This document shows positions 12,428 to 25,498 of a stretch of 64,000 nucleotides of DNA, in pieces. The notes under the pieces were generated by a model that saw only the letters and a list, made by a program, of their open reading frames with translations, was not told where the DNA came from and searched no databases. Position 1 is the first letter of the stretch. Every line of letters begins with the position of its first letter. The translations under genes were made by a program, and so were the position numbers. The stretch is from NCBI RefSeq assembly GCF_901933205.1, contig NC_044582.1, positions 18,823,820 to 18,887,819 on the forward strand, read 5' to 3'. This stretch comes from Camarhynchus parvulus. Taxonomy: Eukaryota; Chordata; Aves; Passeriformes; Thraupidae.

Positions 12428-15400
12428 AGGGTGTTCTGATGGGGAACTGACGGATCCATCTGCTCCATCACAGTGGGTTTATCAACAGTTTCAGTTTAAA
12501 TATTTTTAGTGAAAAAGTTGATTTGTGTATGTAGCAGGCATATGGCTTAAGGCTTGTACTCAGCAGCTGTTTGGGTGTATTTATTAAGAAAAGCACCACA
12601 CAGGGGTGTTTGGTAAGAAAATCTTGTTCTTTGGGGTGTGTGAAGTCACTCAGGATCCACAGCAGTGCAGGCTGGAAGCTTTCTCAGCTCAGCGGTCATT
12701 TGTGCCCCCAGACGTGGGACACAGTGTCTGAGAGTGTGGGCAAGCTGATGACAACTTTCCAGACATGTTACATCAAAGAAATGGAGATAATGTGCATGCA
12801 AACTGTCACACTTGGCAGTGTCTGTAGTAGAGCAGCTCAGGGCTGGAGCAGCAAACCTGTTCCATCCCTGTGTGCTGTTCTGTCCCTGCTCGGAGCTGCT
12901 GTCACACTTCAGCCCCAGTGTTGTCCTGTAAAAATACAGGATTGTTCTCACATGTCATGCAAGAGATTTGGCTCAGCAACTGCTCTGCAGTGCACGTGAT
13001 TCTCCAGCTGCTCATCTGGTTCTCCTCAAATACAGAGTTTTTGTCACATTTTTAACCATGCTTGCAATGGCTTCACCTTGTAAAAAAAGCCTTCAAAGCT
13101 TTTTGAGTGAGCAACAGGGGAAATCTGCACAGTGGAAATGCTGCCACAGGGCACCAGTGACACTTGTGTTCATTAGTGGTTCTCTGTTTCTGCAAGAGCT
13201 GGAGATCATGGAAATACAATTCACGGAGTTGGTGCCAGCCAATAGCTTTTGTTTAGACCCATAATTCTTTCCTGAAGAAGTTTTTCATCTCACTTATGTC
13301 CAGTATCTAAGTGTTCCTTAATCAAAAAGAATGGATTTGTTCTGCAAATCCCTGACGTGCAGTTTGTGTATTTGATGGAAAGTGGCAGACTTCTGGAATG
13401 TTTTCAGTGAACAAAGAGGAGGCACAGTTGGGATCGTGAAGTTCACCTTTAAAAGTCCACAGACTTGGCAGACAATTTTACCTTGTTGTTCCTAGTGGTG
13501 TCCTCTTCACAGCAGCTCAGTAAAATGGGAAATACATGTGGGAAGTCCCAAGTGCTTATCCAGATTGAAAAGCTCAGGAAACTGCAGATAATCAGCTTTC
13601 ACATCTTTTTCATGTAGTTTTTTTGGGTTTTTTATATAACTTCCTTATCCTCACATGTTTTGAGGGGAATTTTTGTTCTGTTTGTGTCATTTATCTTGGA
13701 ATAAGGTTCAGATATTTCATCAGGACAATTTGCACTTTGCATGATGGAGCCTTTGGATAACATCAATTGTCTGGGTTTCATTTGGGATTTGCTGAAAAAG
13801 TTATTTCTGAGTCTATTTTTTTTGAGCATCTCTAATACCAAGGACACTTGCAATCCAGATTTCATAACTTGTTTCTGGTTTATCATGTGGGAGTTGCTTG
13901 TTGGATTGAGAGATTGAGAATCTTGTTTTTTCCAGAGGTTGGAATTGTTGTGGGTAAAAATGATTCCTGTGGTCAGCAGGTGAGTAACACAGTCCGGCGC
14001 TGCCTCGTGCTGCTGCAGTTTTCCTCTGGGATCATAAATCTGGGCAGCATTGTTTGAAACCTCCTCTGGGGGAGGCTGGCAGGGGCGCTGAGCCCTCCTG
14101 GGGCTGAGGGTGCCAGGGCTGGGTTTTAGGGGCTGGAACAGCGAGTGCCACCACAGGGGTGAAGTGGCACCGCTCAGGTGTGCTGAAGTTCTGAGAACTC
14201 CCCTCAATTTACAGCAGAGCCAGAGAGGCCTCCAGGAGCTTTGGGATGCTCCAACCTGGCTGTGGAACCAGCAGGGCTGGTTCCTTCTGTGGGGCTGGAT
14301 TTGAGTGTGGCTGCCTTGGCCACGTGTCACCATTTCAGGCTGTCCCAGCATGTCCTCAGCAGAGGCTTTCACCTCCTGCTCTGTGCCTCTGTCCTGCTCT
14401 GCAGACCCTCAGCTGTAAATTGATATTATCAAATCTGTGGCATAGAATCAGATTTTTTTTGGTTGCTTCTGCTGTTTCTGAATGCCCGGATTTTGTGCAG
14501 AAAAGGAAAATTCCTCTGAAACCTGATTAAATTAGTCTGAAACCTGAAATCCTGCAAATCAAGGCTCAAAACTGGTGTAGATCTGGAAGTAGAGATGAGA
14601 CCACCTGACACAACCAGAAAGCAGTTCTAATGCAATTATGATACAATTAATAATTGGAAATAAAGATAGTAATTGAAACAAATGAAGCAAGAGAACGGAA
14701 GGGAGAGACAGTGCTAAAAGAAGATTTCAGTTCATTTTTCTGAACTTGGAAGGTTATTTGTGCTCGGAGGCTACTGGCAGGGGTGGTGTTTGTGAGCCAG
14801 GACGGCTCTTTGCTGACTCTGGGTGGATGCGAGTGTAGGATGCTTTCAGTGGTGCAGCTGGTGTTATTTGATAATTCTCCCAGCCCATCCATCACTTCTG
14901 AATCCAGCATTCTCCCTCCCTGATTCATGTGTTAGCACTGTGTCAGTAAGGCAGCCTGAAAATGGCTGAAAACAGTGAAAATACCTAATTATTGTTCTTT
15001 GTGGGAAAGGAAGTTTTTAAATAGCTGTAGCACAAAGCAGCCTGAATACATTTATTTTCTGTGGAGTTTTCAGGCATACACACACAGGATATTCTTTTTA
15101 CTGAGTGCTTTTGTCTCCAAGATTTCAGGGCAATAAGGGAGGCATTGTCAGCACCTAAACCAAGACTCCTTTGCTTTGTAGTTGCACGTGGAGTTAAAGA
15201 AGTGGATTTTGTGGTTTTCTTTGCAGGTTGTTTTAACTCCTTGGCGTATCCTGGGAAGTTTTGGTGTTCCTGGGGGCTCTTACAGCCTGTTCTCCTCAGC
15301 TGTGATAAACCAAGGAGCCAGAGAAGCTGCTCTGTCTGTTGGAAAATAGACACCAAGTTAACAGAGTGTTTATTTCTGCAGAAGGCTCACACTGGGAGCG

Positions 15401-15714
15401 TGGATGAAACATCCCTGAGATGGATGATAGCGTGTTCCGCTTCTTTTGCTGGAAGACAATGAGCTAGTAGAGCAGGCAGAAATAAATTGAATTACATCCA
15501 TGCGTTTAAAAAAGAGAGAGGAAAACAACAGCTCAGCTGAAGTTGAAAAAGGAGCAGTTTCTCCTCAGCAGCTCTGTGTTTGTGCTTGTGTGGAAGCACT
15601 TGGGCAGCTCCGTGCAGCAGGTGAATTACATCCCTGTGGGGCACATGGAGCATCCCCAGGATCTGGGGTTTTCCTTGCAGGCTTTGTCTTAAGCTGCACC
15701 AAGGGAAGTCTGGG

Positions 15715-15920
15715 TTAGATGTTAGCAAAAAGTTTTTTACAGAAAGAGAGATAAAGTTCTGGAATGGCTGCCTGGGGAGGTGGTGGGGTCACCATCCCTG
15801 GGTGTGTTTAACAAAGCCTGGATGTGGCACTGGGTGCCAGGGTTTGGTTGAGGTGCTGGGGCTGGGTTGGACTCAACGATCTTGACGTTCCCTTCCAGCC
15901 TGGTCGTTCTGTGGCTCTCA
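15715..15920 (+). mobile_element. CR1 LINE 3' fragment
   Basis: The order matches a CR1 3' region: aaaagttttttacagaaagag, aatggctgcctggggaggtggtggggtcaccatccctgg, tggatgtggcactgggtgcc, and the tail gttggactcaacgatcttgacgttcccttccagcc. Confidence 0.85.
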
Positions 15921-16139
15921 GGTGCTTCAGGAGAAGGCAGGGTTAGGTGGGTGTCTCGCACAGCCTCTGGGGTTGGTGTTTGCAGTGGCAGCCCTGCACT
16001 GGCAGCCCCACGGACCCCAGGGCATGCTGCCAGGGGGGTTCTGCCTGCAGGCCCATCCTGGCAGGCTCTGCTCCCACCCAGGGCCAGGGAACATTTGCTG
16101 TTCCCATCTGCAGTGCAGCCCAGCGGGGCTGGCTGCCTC

Positions 16140-16630
16140 CCATCCCTGCCTGTGCTCAGCTGCGGATCCAGCGCGGCTCCGCTGCCTTGGCTCCCGCCGC
16201 TCGCTGCCCTTATTTGGTAGCGCACAGCTCGGAGCTCTGCCTGCAAGGGGCTGTTTTACTGCTTTAGGGACTATTTTCCACTTTCATTTTTGATCTCTAA
16301 AGCCGTGGATTGTGTTTCAGCAGCGGTGCTGGCACAGCTTAACTCCTAAGTGCTGTCAGACTGGAATATTGTGCTTTTCAGAAGTGCTTGGCTCTTTTAC
16401 TTTCTGCTTTGCTGCTGCAGAGGCAATATATGGCAGCACTTGTGTTTACGGGGTATATACACCTTGTCAGCATAACCTGCTTATTAAAATGACTTCCAGA
16501 GTGCATCCTTCAGTGCTGGGATTGCGTTCTGGAGGCCAGGTTTTAATTAGCTGTATGATTTGTTGGCGTTTTCCGTGCTGTGTTCCCGGGAGGGGAAGCG
16601 GCGCCCTGCGCCGGAGCGAGCTTGGACAGA
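16140..16630. promoter_or_regulatory. Two CpG-dense patches, possible intronic regulatory element
   Basis: About nine CpGs fall in roughly 85 bp (16160-16250) and about eight in roughly 60 bp (16564-16622), inside an intron that is otherwise CpG-poor. The second patch includes cccgggaggggaagcggcgccctgcgccgg-like GC-box-type sequence. A TATA-like gtatataca lies between them near 16450. A role as an enhancer or internal promoter is inference only. Confidence 0.3.
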
Positions 16631-19600
16631 TTGAGCTGCATCACTTGCTAGGGCTCAGCAGAGCATCTCTGGGCCCCTGCCAGAGAGGATGGGGACTGTT
16701 TAAAGTGGAGAGGAGGGAGAGGCCTTCGGGAGGTGAAAGACTCAAGCCCAGCAATAGAAAGGAAGGAATCAGACTTGCAGACTCAGAGCAGATGTGGGCA
16801 GGGGTGTTGTGCTGGGTTTGCAGCACAGCTGGGCAGCCGGACTCTGCTCTGCTCAGTCCAGGGTGTTGTTTCCTAGAGTTAAGGCAGGCCTGGGTTTTTT
16901 TGCATTTATCTTTGCTTTATTAAGCCAGTTTCTGGATGGTTGAGCATCTGTGGCAGCTCAAAGCTCCTGGGTGCTGCCCATGTCTGCCCACAGTGTTGGT
17001 CACAGCTGGCTGTGCTCTGTGAGCTCTGCAGAGGAGACACCAGCTTGGGAATTCACTCAGAATCTGTCAAAGACTGCTCTCACTTGGCTCATCCAGAGAG
17101 GAGGAGGGTGGGCACGTGGCAGTGCCATAGGGAAGGATCCATGGTGTGGGAACTGTGGTTGGAAAAGAAGTTGTCAGTGCTGTGCTGTGACAAAAAGTGC
17201 AGTTGCTGCCTTGAAAAATACAGAAAAAGAAGCATTGCTAAAAAGCAGTAATTATTTTTTTCCAGTTTTTCTTTCTGGCAGAGCCTCTAGTGAAGTTTCT
17301 TGTACTTCCAGAAAGGTTTGAGAGAAAATCCAGGAGGGAAATGGGCAGGAGGGCCTCTGACCAGTCTTGCATCTTGGTAGCTGTGGGACAGAGGAGCCTG
17401 CAGGTACTGCTGGGAGAGGGAGAAGTTCTCTTCTGCTGTGTCCATGTGGAGAGGGAAGCAAATTATGGCAGGAATCTGTAAAAATGAATGGGTTAGATAC
17501 AGAAACAGTGGAGTGCTGGAAGGGATCCCTTCAGGTGTTACGCCAGGAATGGAGCTGATTCTGCCCTTGGAAGGGAGGGATGAGCTGGGGAATCTCTCCA
17601 GGGGGCTCCCAGTCCTGTGAACCTGCATTTGGAATTCTGCAGGGGCAATGGGCTGGCAGTTCAGGAGGGCAGCACCTGGTGCAGAGGGACAGAAACAAAT
17701 AAAGCAATTCAGGCAAGGGATCCCAAGCGCTTCATTAGCGTAAGAAAAATTGAAGCTCTAAATTCAATTTTATTATTTCTTCCATTCTTCCAAGCAAGAC
17801 CTCAATAATATTATCAAATATTTATTTAATCTCCCTACATCTCTTTTTGGCAATGCGGTTTTTCTTTAAGCCAAATCCATTTAAGAGCTGAAAATGGAGT
17901 TGCTTTATTGAACAGCTGAAAAATTTGCCTTTTCTCTTGCGTGATGCTGTGGCGGTTCATTCCTTGAGAAACACACAAGAAATGTTTTTAAATAGAAGTG
18001 ACTTTTATTATGCTGTTCAGTCAGCTCTGTCTAATAGCAGAACAGTATTCTTTCCATGCTGGTCAACACTGACGCTTCCAGAGGGGGTTTGAAATTTGAT
18101 CTTCCTTGTTCTTCCTGTGCTCAGACTGTCCAAGCTTTCCCTGCCTCCTGCCCCCACTTCCTGCCCTGTTTTCAGCAGGAACTTTCATCTGGAAAAGCAG
18201 CAGCAAGTGAAGAAGCAAATGTGAGAGTGAAATCCAAGGGGTGAGCAGCCAAAATTAAATGAAATTCAGCCAGAAAATAAATATGCTTTGGCTTACTGTC
18301 AGGGTGTGATGTAGACTGAAAAGACCCAAAGATTTTGAGGAGGGAATGTCACAGGGTTCCTGTCCTGAGAATTGTGTTGGTGTCTCATGGGGAGATTTGT
18401 CATGGAAACTATTGAAATGGAGATTGGGAATGGCTTCCTGGGTCAAGGATCCAGCTCCCAGGCTGGGACAAAGGCTGGAGCCACAACAATTTACTTAAAA
18501 CTGCTTCTGCTACTCCTATGGCATTAGTTTGCTGAATTCCCTTCATATAAAGTATGAATCCTTCTCCTTGTGTGTAAAAGTTGATTTTCAGTGCTTGTGA
18601 GGGAGAGAAAGGGATGGCCTTTCAATTTGTCCAGGTGGCATCTTGTTCAGGGTTTCTTTTCATGCTGGACCAGAGATGGAGCTGAGGTAAGACAGAAACC
18701 CTCAGTGGAACCAGCAGCTTCCTTGGGATCTTAGCTCTCATTAATGTGTGCAGCTCTGAACCCTCACTTGGGGTTTTTCCCTCTCTTTTCCCCTCTCCTC
18801 AACATGGAGAGATTTTTTTCCCTGATTTGTATGTTATTAGCCAGGAGCCATCAAGGTGCTTTGATGATTTATAAAGAGATTATTCTAAAGTAGCTTCTCC
18901 TGGTTGAAGTTACCCATTGTGTCCATAAATGAGGCTGTACCTTAATGCTTGCAGGGATCCTGGTGCACTCACTGTGTCCTTAGCAGCTTTCTCTGAGGGA
19001 CCTTGCTCTGCTTTGCCATCTCACATCTCTTGTAGACTGTGTTGCCCATCCAGGAACACATTATCTATTGTGATGGCAAGGAGAGGAATGGTTTTAGGAA
19101 TGGTTTTCTTGCTTTTTTAGCCTGAATGGATGTCAGTTGGAATATGGTGTAGTTAAATCAGTGGGGGTTTGGGTTTTTTCCTTTCTACTTCTGCTGCTCT
19201 CCCTTCTGGCTCTGTGTTTTCACCCAGCATCTTCCCTCAGTACCAGAGATAGAAAAAAGCATCTGGTCTTTCCTGCAAATGTTTCCTTTTGGAACTGCCT
19301 GTATATCCAGTGTCTAAATATTTCTCTCTTTGGAGTAGCAGTTTTCTTTTTGAAGGAGACCAAAGAGGTTACGTGTAGAAATAAAACAAACACTGGTGTG
19401 TTCTGAACTCTTTGGAACACAAGGTGTTTACTTAAAGGTGCATTTCTCAGGTCAGCTTTAGCAGACATTGATATTCCGTGTCCAGCTCTCATGTGGATAG
19501 TTTTTCTCTCTCTGAAATCTCTGCTCAGTCTTCTCCCTTTGCTTTGATACCTCAGCTCCAAGTTAAGAACAATTACATTATTTCCTGTGTTGTTACAGCT

Positions 19601-19989
19601 TGAACAAATGAAGCAGCAATTCCCACTGGTAGGGCTTTGCATAAATGAATATAATAGCAAGAGGGTGGTTACCCTCGTGTCTTGCAGATAGGAGTTGAGG
19701 GTGGTTATTTTAACATAGAAATTAAAATATATTTAGATCACAAATCGTGCACACTCTCAATTTAAATGTTGGTTGCAAGGGTGATTTTTCCCCCTTTATT
19801 CTGCTTTAAAAAGCAAAGTGTTGAAAGCCCTTGAAACACAAGATGCAGCAGCACAAAGCAGGGAGGTAACAGACGTCACCACAGCAGAAACCACTAATAA
19901 ATTCTGTCATGTAATTAGTTCAGGGTTTGAATCCTGAGTGATTGGGCTCTTTGCAGAGGGAGGTGATTGCTCTGGGATCTTTGGGCCTG

Positions 19990-20125
19990 GGGTAGAATCC
20001 CAGAATGGGTTGGGTTGGAAGGAGCATGGCAGGGACACCTTCCACTGTCCCAGGGTGCTCAGAGTCCCATCCAGCCTGGCCTTGGGCGCTGCCAGGGATC
20101 CAGGGGCAGCCCCAGATTTCCCTGT
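19990..20125 (-). mobile_element. CR1 LINE 3' fragment
   Basis: Antisense copy. It runs from tagaatcccagaatgggttgggttggaagg through accttccactgtcccagggtgctc to gccagggatccaggggcagcc. A stretch around the 'accttaaag...ccctgcc' segment is missing. Confidence 0.85.
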
Positions 20126-21627
20126 TCCATACCAGCCCTGCTCACCTGTGCTTCAGTGTCCCCTCTTGTGGAATGGCACGACTGTTGGCAGCATGAGGTC
20201 GGAATTCAGTGGAGTTCTTCCCCCAGGCTGAATGTGCAGGGCCCAGGTTTGGTTTCTTGCTGAGGTGGAGCTGTGGGTGGCTGGAGCTCCTTTGGGACCA
20301 CAAAACCCTGTTCTGATCCGAGCTGCTGTGCTCCCAGCAAAGCTTCAGCCCTGAGAACTGAGAATGAAAGGATGTCTTCTCATCACAAAGAGAGTCATTG
20401 CAGTAGGATCAGGTTCTTTTTTCTCCCTCTTCATGGAAATGCAGGAATGATTAATAATCAACACATTTCTGTAGCTGCTTTTGTTCCATATTCTTTGAAC
20501 CTCTTAGGCTGTCATCTATTAATTTTAAATCTCAGAGGGAACAAGCATAAAATAGATGATGGAGTAATCCAAGGGTTTCTGAAAAGGTGAAACTTGTCTG
20601 CAACTGAATATGTGCATTTTGTGTTATTCTCTAAGTCTCCTGTGTGAAAATACTGCATTTGAGCACAAGAGAGGTCTTCATTTTGTCTTGAAATAAACTC
20701 CTCATCTTGTGGAGCATTACCGTCCTTGTGAGTGTATTAAAGCTGTGCAATTTCATAAATACAAAGTCAACAACTTCTATTTACAGTATGTCCGTCATTG
20801 CCAGCTACTTTACTTTGTCATTGCTGCTATTCTTTCATATTTAAAATAAAAAGAAAAGATACTATCAGTGTGTTTATTCCCTCCTGTGAGCAGGCTTTGG
20901 CCTAGAGAAAATATCAGGTATCTAAGTATAGAAAAGTCTGAAGAGAAAATGCTAAATTTCAGCAGGGAATTGCTGTTTTTCTTTTAATTTTAGTTTTGCT
21001 GTGCAAAAATGAGTTTGGTTTTTCCAAGTAATGAGGAAACAGCTGTGTTGGTGTTAAATATTCAGTGGATTTGTAAGTGACTTATTTAAAGATCTTCATC
21101 TTTATAAGATTTCCCTCATTTGAAAGCACCCTAAAGTATGATTTTTGTGAGGGGGAGTAATTTCTCTTGGTTCTTACCTTTCTCCGGTTGGCATTTTGGA
21201 GAGTCTGGGTTTAAAACCCGAAATAACGACACACCTTTTTGTTGCCAGCAGAGTATTTGATTCCTGCTCTCTCCAACTGCAGAAAAGTTGGTGAGGACCT
21301 TCTCCTAAGTGCTTAAAATAGGCAGTGGAGATTTGGAAAAAATGATGAGTGCTGGATTGCACAACCAGCCTGGCTGGAGCTGAAACTGCTTCCAGATCTT
21401 TCTGGAATGGGTGTGCTGGAGAAGGGCAGGGAAATGGGCAGGGGCCCCCAAAACTGAGCTGGGCTCTGGCAGCAGCCAGGATGGAGTCTGGAGTCCTCTG
21501 CAGTCCTCAAGGAGCTGCAGAAAAGAGAGGGGAGAGACTGCAGGGGCAAGGAGGGACAGGGCACAGGGAATTGCTGCCACTGCCAGAGGGCAGGGATGGA
21601 GGGGATATTGGGATTAAATCCTTCCCT

Positions 21628-21818
21628 GGCAGGATGGGCAGCCCTGGCACAGGTGCCCAGAGCAGCTGTGGCTGCCCCTGCATCCCTGGCAGTGCCCAAG
21701 GCCAGGCTGGGGCTGGAGCACCTGGGACAGTGGGAGGTGTCCCTGCCATGGCAGGGGTGGCACTGGATGAGCTCTGAGGTCCCTTCCAGTCCAAGACATT
21801 CCATGATTCCATGAACCT
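21628..21818 (+). mobile_element. CR1 LINE 3' fragment
   Basis: Sense copy. It contains gcccagagcagctgtggctgcc, gacagtgggaggtgtccctgccatggcaggggtgg and the tail aggtcccttccagtcc...attccatgattccatg, including the duplicated terminal octamer typical of CR1. Confidence 0.9.
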
Positions 21819-24089
21819 TTGCCATTCTTTCAAAGGTGTTTGATGTTGTCTGGCGGAGCTTTGGGTGGCAGCAGTGCGTGTTCAGGAGCTTTCTGAGCTG
21901 TCCCATAGACCAAGGGTGGAACTGACACAGTGGCAACACTTAATGCCCAAAGCAGTGGGAGAAACTCTGAAGGGGAGACTGGAGTTGCGTGGGAATGTTT
22001 GACTTGGGTATTTCTAGGAAGTTTTGTGTGAAAAAGGTGATTATGTCTTGGGTGGGCTCTGAAATACCCAACTCCCTTCTCCTGTCATTTCAGCCTCTGT
22101 AACATTTTTGCAAATTTGCAGTTTTGGAGAAGTCTTTCATTATATTTTCAAATAATCTCATTAATGTACTACCTAAATGTGACTTAAAATCGCACGTGGT
22201 GGAATCCATGGTAAGACAAAGCTGTCTTTGTCAGGTTTTTCACTGTGCTGTGAGGGCAAAAGTTGGGCATTTGAGATGTGGCTGCTTGGGCTTGCACTGG
22301 AGGGAAGGGTTGGAAGTTTGGAATCTCTGTTGGCTTGGGAAGAAGCACAGTCTAGTCAAGAAGAGAGAAGATGGAAGAGCAAATGAAAAGCACGGGATAG
22401 AAGGAATGGCAGTTGGAATAACGTTGCTGGCAAGTTTCCTTCTTCCTTGAACCCCAAAATACTTGGGAACACGGGGGTTTCTACCCTTCCCAGGATCCTT
22501 GCTTTTGCCAACTCCTCTGTGCTGCTGGTGCACGCAGAGGGTAACCAATCCTCGCTGTGATATTTCAGGAGCTGCAGGTGGCAGAGGCCCACGTGGGCTG
22601 TGAGTGTCCCACCAGTGAGAGCATTCATCTCTCACGTGGTGCAGTTGCAGCCTCGCTTTATTCCGTGCAGAGCAGTCGCTGAGGGAGGAGCAGGATTTAG
22701 CTGGGAAGAACTGAAATGCGCATTTAATATGTGCCCATGGAGCATTCCTCATCCTGAAGGGGTAGTTAGTGTAGGATTATGCAATCTCTCTTTCCTGCAG
22801 GACCTTTGTTGGGTGCTCAGGCTTGATGTATCATCATTTCATCAACAGTGACGTAGTATTTTATTTTTATACTACCTCATTGTGCAATTCTGCCATTTTT
22901 CACTGTGTATCATGAAGATCTGAAAGGAAAATGCATTCCTTCCTGGTTAATATGCAACAAACAGTCTATAAAAAGATGTCGTTACTGTGCAGTAATTGCT
23001 TTATTTATCACCTTTCCTATGTGGCTAAAGCTGCTTGAATCACTGAGCGGAGCAGGGAGCTGATGCTTTGGGCTCCTTTGGCTTCACTTTTCATTTTTGG
23101 CTTTTGATTTTTGGCTCGTGTTGTAGAACTAGACCTAAATTCCAGAAGGATGGTGTCTGACAAGCACGGGTTTATCTTGCAGAGTCATCAGGACTGTGGG
23201 TTACAGATCAATGACCACGATGGTGCTCAGCCAGCACATCCTTGACTTTGTAAACATCCAAGGCCGCGGGGTCTGGAGATCCAAAACTCTTCTGTCCAGA
23301 AAGTTCATGTAGTTTGACCTGTGGCGAAATACATTTGGTGGCCATATGAAGGTGAATAAGGCAAAGTTGAACTTCTCAACCACTTCAGAAATAGATTTCA
23401 TAGAACAAATACAAGAAAATAAATATATTGGGTGCTTTTCATTGTTTGTTTTAGATCTGCAGCTTTGTTACTAGGGAGAAAATGTAAGGAAAACATATTA
23501 TGCCTTCCCTTCTTGCACTGGACAAGGTCAAACTCTTGTAGCCCTCTCTGGCTGCTTCAGGCAGGAGAGGGGTTACTTGCAGTTAACAATTTAGAAGTTA
23601 AGCCTAACTTGACAACTTTCTTGACTGAAAAAAGGATGGAAAGAAGTGCACTGTGACTAAACCTAGCATACAATTAATTCTTCTCTGCAGTTCTGTGTGT
23701 TAATTGCTGTCATTGTGTGAACTGATGGTTTAAGCAAAAATAGAAAATTTTATAACTGGTGTGTTGCTTACAATGCAGTCTTAGCTCCAAGTGCCAGCCC
23801 GCAGTGGCTTTTTGAATCTCTGCTGTGCTGTCAATCTCTGTGAATCATCCTGGTGGAAATGGGAAAAAGGGTGAGGAGCAAACCTGGGAAGTGTGGTTTG
23901 CACTTTTCCTGGTGCTTCAGCGGCCCCAGGCTGGCAGTGGGGATGCAGTGGAGCTGAGTGTTTCTGCAGAGATGCAGCTCAGTGTCCCTCCTTGTGCCCT
24001 GAGCTCTGTCCTTCCCCAGTGTCACTGTCAAAGGGCCCCAGTGCCATGCCCAGCTCCTGCCACATCTGTTTTTGGGGTCCTGGGCTGGT

Positions 24090-24152
24090 AAACCAGGGTG
24101 GAATGGGATCATCTCTAAGGTCCTTCCAACCCAAACCATTCTGGGATTCTTT
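24090..24152 (+). mobile_element. CR1 LINE extreme 3' end
   Basis: Only the tail remains: ggaatgggatcatctctaaggtccttccaacccaaaccattctgggattct. Confidence 0.8.
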
Positions 24153-25382
24153 GCCCTTCTGTGAAAGGTGTTTGACGTTGCCTGGTGGGCTCTGGGGATG
24201 GATTGGAGGAAAGGCATGAGCAGAGTGACGGTGTCCATCTCAAACAGCGTACAGAGGTGAAAGTGCCAAGGTCTGTCTCAGCCCCTTCAGCAACTTCAGC
24301 CTGGGGCAGAGCTGCCATGACCTGTCTCCAGCATGGGGTGTCTCCCTTTCTGCTTGATGTGCATCCAGAATACCCATGAACAAGCAGCTCTGCTTTTCAG
24401 GCACTGAGGATAAACCCCAGGCGGGTTCCTCCTCACCTTGCTGCTTCCCAAATTGTAGGAATGCATCAGGAGCCTGGACAAAGGCTGCATGAACGAGGAG
24501 CCTGAAGCCTGACATCCACTCTGCTGCCAGAGAGGCTGGGAACAGCCTCCTGGCTCTTCTGGCACTTTGTTTGAACTTCTGAGCTCCTACTTTGGGCGCT
24601 GCCTTTGAATAGCTGAATTTATTTTTTTGCGTGTTCCGTTGCTTAGCGACGACAGGAGGAAAAACAGTCACTGCAGCTCATGTGGGTTTATTACTGATAA
24701 GTTAGCATCTCTGATACAGAAATGTATTTTTAATAAGACTAATGAGCTGTGATTCCTGGCTTTAGCCAGGCAGAATGTTAAATAAACTGTGTTGCTGCAC
24801 TGGGTATAGAACCTGACACCCTGAGGGGTTTGGTGTTACCTCAAGCCATGCCTTGAATGTCTGTGCTTGTACAGGCTGTTGTTTGAGGGTATTTTATGCT
24901 GCTGCCACTTCATTAGGTGAAGAGTTTCTCCTATTTTTTTGCCCAGTTTTCCCTAGCAATAGAAGGGATTTAAAATCTAAACTGACAACAACAACAGTGA
25001 AAAAATCCAAAGCAAAAAGCCCCAACCTAACAGAGTTTACCTGCTGAAGTACAAAAACTCCAAGCTGAGAGTGCAGAAACCAAGTCTGTTTGCCTGGGAA
25101 AGCACTGGAACGTGTTGCCATTTTAGTCTGGTACCGTTTTTGACTGGGACAAGTTATAAATTTTCTGGTCTTGCATCAGATGTTGGCAGCAGCAGTTAGT
25201 TTTTATCATGCACGGGGCGACATTCCTGTTGCTCAGAAAAGCATTCGTCTGATCAAGAGCTTTTTGGAATTTGTTTATAAAGCTTTCCTTGCCGCTGGAA
25301 TAGTTGGAGAGCGTTAGCAGCAGGAATCCAGATGATGGTGAGAGGCTGAAGCCATGGCTGTGTTTGTTGCCTGTTTTTCTAG

Positions 25383-25498
25383 ATTGCCTGTTCAAGCTGT
25401 GTCCCATGAACCGCTACTCGGCGCAGAAGCAGTTCTGGAAGGCAGCAAAGCCCGGAGCCAACAGCACCACGGATGCTGTGCTGCTCAACAAACTGCAC
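25383..25498 (+). CDS. ITPR1: ITPR1 window exon 1 (residues 55-93)
   Basis: Encodes [19 protein letters not shown]...LLNKLH in the suppressor domain (first beta-trefoil). The first two bases complete a split Asp codon. Acceptor ttttctag, donor gtgagt. The following 3.5-kb intron (25499-28990) holds a CR1 copy at 25668, a 16-bp triple repeat at 26988, a perfect inverted repeat at 28920, and otherwise nothing recognisable. Confidence 0.97.

Larger units (their letters stand above)
1..25382 (+). other. Long ITPR1 intron, no supported exon
   Basis: I found no exon of ITPR1 or of any other gene here. The preceding coding exon (VDDRC...PPKKFR in the family) should end with G to complete the split Asp codon at 25383. 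It was not found, so the intron probably exceeds 25 kb. Open frames here are short, lack splice context and resemble no family I know. The content is a minisatellite near 471, CR1 fragments near 2.4, 4.4, 12.2, 15.8, 20.0, 21.7 and 24.1 kb, small tandem duplications, and CpG-rich patches near 16.1-16.6 kb. The remainder is unremarkable intronic sequence in which I see nothing further. Confidence 0.8.

Noticed and set aside
13632..14372. A 246-codon minus-strand frame, the longest in the window
   Set aside because: Low-complexity, no recognisable domain, no promoter or exon context; a frame of this length can occur by chance in 64 kb of six-frame sequence.
23201..23401. A 66-codon minus-strand frame (MKSISEVVEKFNFALFTFIW...) in sequence that looks less repetitive than its surroundings
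   Set aside because: I recognise no family, see no splice sites or neighbouring exon, and another frame of the same strand is equally open. Kept only as a possible conserved element.
25383..25498. Assignment to ITPR2 or ITPR3
   Set aside because: The whole run of exons, for example [19 protein letters not shown], matches my recall of type 1, not the type 2 or 3 sequence at that site.
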